Below, piece by piece: positions 41,563-43,816 of a stretch of 43,816 bases of DNA (position 1 is its first letter; each line of letters opens with the position of its first letter). Source of the stretch: Pseudomonadales bacterium (GTDB lineage: Bacteria > Pseudomonadota > Gammaproteobacteria > Pseudomonadales > Azotimanducaceae). The notes beneath the pieces are model-generated. The model searched no databases and was not told the origin of the DNA. It worked only from the letters and a program-made list of their open reading frames with translations. The DNA lies in contig JADHNT010000008.1 of NCBI GenBank assembly GCA_016779385.1, forward strand, positions 1 through 43,816, written 5' to 3'. The position numbers and the translations under genes were made by a program.

Positions 41563-42747
41563 CTAGGGGGCGCCAGGCGCGTAGCGCTGATTCCAGCCTA
41601 GGGCGTTGTGCGCCTTAAGCACCTCAAGTACGGCGGGAATGGGCATGGCGTTGAGCTCGCCCCGGGCCGAGCGCACCGTGGTGGCCATGAAGAGGGCGTT
41701 ATAGACCGCTTCCTCCGTCGCTTCTGCGGCAGCGGCGAAGAGGGGGGAGAGGGCCGCATTGACCAGCACCCCACCGCCTTCAGGATTGAGGCTTTCCCGA
41801 GGCTTACGCAGCTCCGGCGCGGTAGAAAAGGCAATGATGTAGTCCCCGGAGCCGTTATGGGCGTAGGAGCCGGTGCGGCCGAGGCCCATCATCACCCGCT
41901 TGGCGATGCGTTCCAGGCCAAGGGCGGAAAGGGGCGCGTCCGTGGCGAGGACGATCATGATGGAGCCGTCTTCCCGGTCATCGGCGGGAGGCGCCGTCGC
42001 CAGGGCTTCCTGGTAGGGAAACTGCTCCAGCGCTCGGCCCACGGGGGCACCATTGATGGTCAAAAAGCCGCCGTAGTTTGTTTGCACAAGCACGCCGAGG
42101 GTCCAGCCGCCGAGGCTTTCCGGAAGTACCCGGGAACTCGTTCCGATGCCCCCCTTCCAGCCGAAGGCTTGGGTGCCCGTGCCCGCACCCACGCTCCCTT
42201 CGGAAATGGGTCCCCCCTTGGCGGCCTCAAGGGCTTCCCGCACGTGGCCGGGCTGCACCGGGTCGGACCACATGTCGTTCACCCGGCCATCGTTCGTTTC
42301 CCCGACGATGGGGTTGATGGTGTGCTCTCCCATGCCCGGCTGGTCGTACAGCCAGTCCGCGAGGCCCCGGGCCGCACTCCAGACGCAGAGGGTGCAGGTG
42401 AGCACGATGGGCGTTTCCAGCTCCCCGAATTCCCGCACCTGCGTTTCCCCGATGAGCTTGCCGTAGCCGTTGCCTACGTGGATCCAGGCGGGCATGGGGT
42501 GGGTGTAGAGGTTGCCAGGGCCCGGGATGATGGCGGTCACGCCGGTGCGGATGTGGTCTCCCTCAATGAGGGTTTTGTGCCCCACCTTCACCCCGGCCAC
42601 ATCTGTGAGGGCGTTTAGGGGTCCGGGGGTGAAGACCCCGGGCACCACGCCGAAGTCCCGAGATCGCCCTCGGGGGCCATCCTCCGCCCCGGCGCTAAGG
42701 GTGAGGGCGACAAGCGCGAGGGCGCTGAAAATACGGCTCGGGGCCAT
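41563..42747 (-). CDS. P1 family (DmpA/S58) aminopeptidase, secreted
   Basis: 394 residues from ATG 42747, set by AGGAG; an ATG at 42795 lies in the previous gene. Signal peptide SRIFSALALVALTLSAGAE (cleavage near 22). Family motifs: GVVPGVFTPGPLNALTDVAGVKVGH, IHVGNGYGKLIGE, and the autocleavage site GSVGAGTGT with Ser185 as predicted nucleophile after self-cleavage at Gly-Ser. DmpA-type enzymes split N-terminal residues or amides; here it should act in the periplasm. It is followed without gap by the HTTM-DCC gene and 10 bases separate it from the upstream small gene. Confidence 0.9.
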   Translation of the reverse strand: MAPSRIFSALALVALTLSAGAEDGPRGRSRDFGVVPGVFTPGPLNALTDVAGVKVGHKTLIEGDHIRTGVTAIIPGPGNLYTHPMPAWIHVGNGYGKLIGETQVREFGELETPIVLTCTLCVWSAARGLADWLYDQPGMGEHTINPIVGETNDGRVNDMWSDPVQPGHVREALEAAKGGPISEGSVGAGTGTQAFGWKGGIGTSSRVLPESLGGWTLGVLVQTNYGGFLTINGAPVGRALEQFPYQEALATAPPADDREDGSIMIVLATDAPLSALGLERIAKRVMMGLGRTGSYAHNGSGDYIIAFSTAPELRKPRESLNPEGGGVLVNAALSPLFAAAAEATEEAVYNALFMATTVRSARGELNAMPIPAVLEVLKAHNALGWNQRYAPGAP

Positions 42748-42757
42748 GGCGGGACTC

Positions 42758-43093
42758 CTAATCTTCCTGCTGTTGAAAAGCGTTGAGTTCCTCATCGCTG
42801 AGGAAGTGCAAAAGCTCGCCGCCGAAGAACCACAGCAGGTGCCGATCGACCCCTTCCCACAGGGAGGGGAAGCGGCGGTGAAGGCGGAGCAGGACGTCCT
42901 GCCCCAGGAATTCGTAGTCCGGCTCCTGGGCGCTCACGGCTTCCAGGAGGCGATCGAGGCTGGCCTGGAGGGGGTCGATCTCGTCGCTGTCGCTTTGCCC
43001 CTTGGCCGCGCCGAGGAGGGCGCTAAGTTGCCGCAGGCGCTGAAGATTTGGGGCGAGCGCGCGCGACGCCTCGGGGCTTTCGTCCGTTCGCAT
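42758..43093 (-). CDS. Small unknown acidic protein
   Basis: 111 residues. No signal peptide or membrane helix. It looks all-helical: NLQRLRQLSALLGAAKG, LQASLDRLLEAVSAQEPDYEFLGQDVL and LWEGVDRHLLWFFGGELLHFL. Ends in an acidic tail (QQQED). I do not recognise the family. First gene of the minus-strand run with the P1 peptidase and HTTM-DCC genes; it diverges from the ABC ATPase over 60 bases. Confidence 0.7.
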   Translation of the reverse strand: MRTDESPEASRALAPNLQRLRQLSALLGAAKGQSDSDEIDPLQASLDRLLEAVSAQEPDYEFLGQDVLLRLHRRFPSLWEGVDRHLLWFFGGELLHFLSDEELNAFQQQED

Positions 43094-43153
43094 TTCACCC
43101 CCCCTCTGCTAGAGTACGGCGCCGCTGCTTTGTTCCCTTCTACAGGACGCGTT

Positions 43154-43816
43154 ATGACCACCGCCGCATTGTCCATTGCTGGCCTAAAGAAAGTCTATGC
43201 CGACGGATTTACGGCGTTAAAGGGCATCGATCTTGAGGTAAAAGAGGGCGATTTCTTCGCCTTGCTCGGGCCTAACGGTGCTGGCAAGTCCACCACCATC
43301 GGCATCATCTGCTCCCTCGTGCGTAAGACCGAAGGGTCCGTAAAAATCTTCGGCATCGACGTGGACAAGGACTTTGCTGCGGCGAAGCGCCTGATTGGTG
43401 TGGTGCCCCAGGAATTCAATTTCTCCATCTTCGAAAAGGTGGGGGATATCATTGAGGTGCAGGCCGGCTTCTATGGCCTCTCCCTCCGGGAAGGGGCGAT
43501 CAACACGGAAAAATACTTAAAGCGCCTTGGGCTCTGGGACAAGCGCAATGCCCAGGCGCGGCACCTTTCCGGGGGCATGAAACGGCGTCTCATGATTGCC
43601 CGGGCCCTGGTGCACGAACCCCGGCTGCTTATCCTCGATGAGCCGACGGCGGGGGTGGATATCGAAATCCGCCGCTCCATGTGGGCCTTTTTGGAAGAGA
43701 TGAACAAGGCGGGCACCACCATCATCCTCACCACCCATTATTTGGAAGAGGCCGAGTCCCTGTGCCGCAACATTGCGATCATTGATCACGGGGAAATCGT
43801 CGAGAACACCTCCATG
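43154..43816 (+). CDS. ABC transporter ATP-binding protein (YadG-like), 3' end missing
   Basis: 221 codons are in the window with no stop. Walker A LLGPNGAGKSTT, Q-loop VVPQEFNF, signature HLSGGMKRRLMIARAL, Walker B LLILDEPTAGVD and the His switch ILTTHYLEEAE are all present. The start YADGFTALKGIDLEVKEGDFFALLG and IEIRRSMWAFLEEMNKAGTTI point to the YadG-type drug/lipid export family. A YadH-like permease is expected just beyond the window. AGGA lies 8 bases ahead of the ATG. Confidence 0.93.
   Translation, partial: MTTAALSIAGLKKVYADGFTALKGIDLEVKEGDFFALLGPNGAGKSTTIGIICSLVRKTEGSVKIFGIDVDKDFAAAKRLIGVVPQEFNFSIFEKVGDIIEVQAGFYGLSLREGAINTEKYLKRLGLWDKRNAQARHLSGGMKRRLMIARALVHEPRLLILDEPTAGVDIEIRRSMWAFLEEMNKAGTTIILTTHYLEEAESLCRNIAIIDHGEIVENTSM

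Overview
The window is one contiguous piece of a GC-rich gammaproteobacterial chromosome. The lineage is suggested by a true LexA with CTG-N10-CAG boxes, RMF, RlmKL, a Na+-translocating NQR complex, TatD and Slt70 homologues, and tRNA-Glu/tRNA-Gly genes with encoded CCA. Gene order resembles Pseudomonas and related marine groups (pyrD-rmf-rlmL; topA-lexA-...-methylthioinosine phosphorylase-csiV-mfd-gap-nqrABCDEF). I cannot name the genus. I see no insertion sequence, prophage, CRISPR array or integrase, so this is mostly core chromosome.

Layout. 1-2744: end of pyrD, a reverse-strand rmf easily missed because it is short, and rlmL (rlmKL). 2741-7216 (minus): a tightly overlapping run of C39-like peptidase, GNAT acetyltransferase, S9 peptidase and D-Ala-D-Ala ligase. 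7253-7498: a glutaredoxin-like protein. 7455-11316 (minus): universal stress protein, slt, DUF1499 lipoprotein, tatD. 11404-15039: a membrane-anchored unknown, topA and a small unknown. 15077-19107: lexA (minus) with two tandem LexA boxes, a MscS channel, hpt, a methylthioinosine phosphorylase and csiV (minus). 19100-22573: mfd (minus). 22711-30439: a long-form GAPDH, a structured leader, nqrABCDEF and a strong terminator. 30486-34644: acyl-CoA synthetase, then enoyl-CoA hydratase, NUDT19-like Nudix and LLM oxidoreductase on the minus strand. 34714-39302: DUF503, DUF3080 lipoprotein, an unknown, PutP (minus), glutathione peroxidase and a DUF815 ATPase. 39410-39652: two tRNA genes with promoter and terminator. 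39676-43093 (minus): HTTM-DCC fusion, P1 peptidase and an unknown. 43154-end: ABC transporter ATPase, cut by the window edge.

How genes work together. hpt and the methylthioinosine phosphorylase are adjacent and form a plausible salvage route, because the phosphorylase releases hypoxanthine and Hpt turns it into IMP. nqrA-F encode the whole Na+ pump; PutP could use that Na+ gradient. LexA and Mfd are both DNA-damage functions. The 30.5-34.6 kb block looks like acyl-CoA activation and breakdown.

The most unusual signals are: (1) a potentially pseudoknotted or multi-stem 5' leader upstream of nqrA, starting at a perfect TATAAT box; (2) dominance of TAG stop codons (23 of the 41 genes whose stop is visible), with three convergent gene pairs sharing one palindromic CTAG as both stop codons; (3) the translationally coupled C39-GNAT-S9-Ddl operon. 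The stop codons were counted by hand from the sequence; no database search was run.
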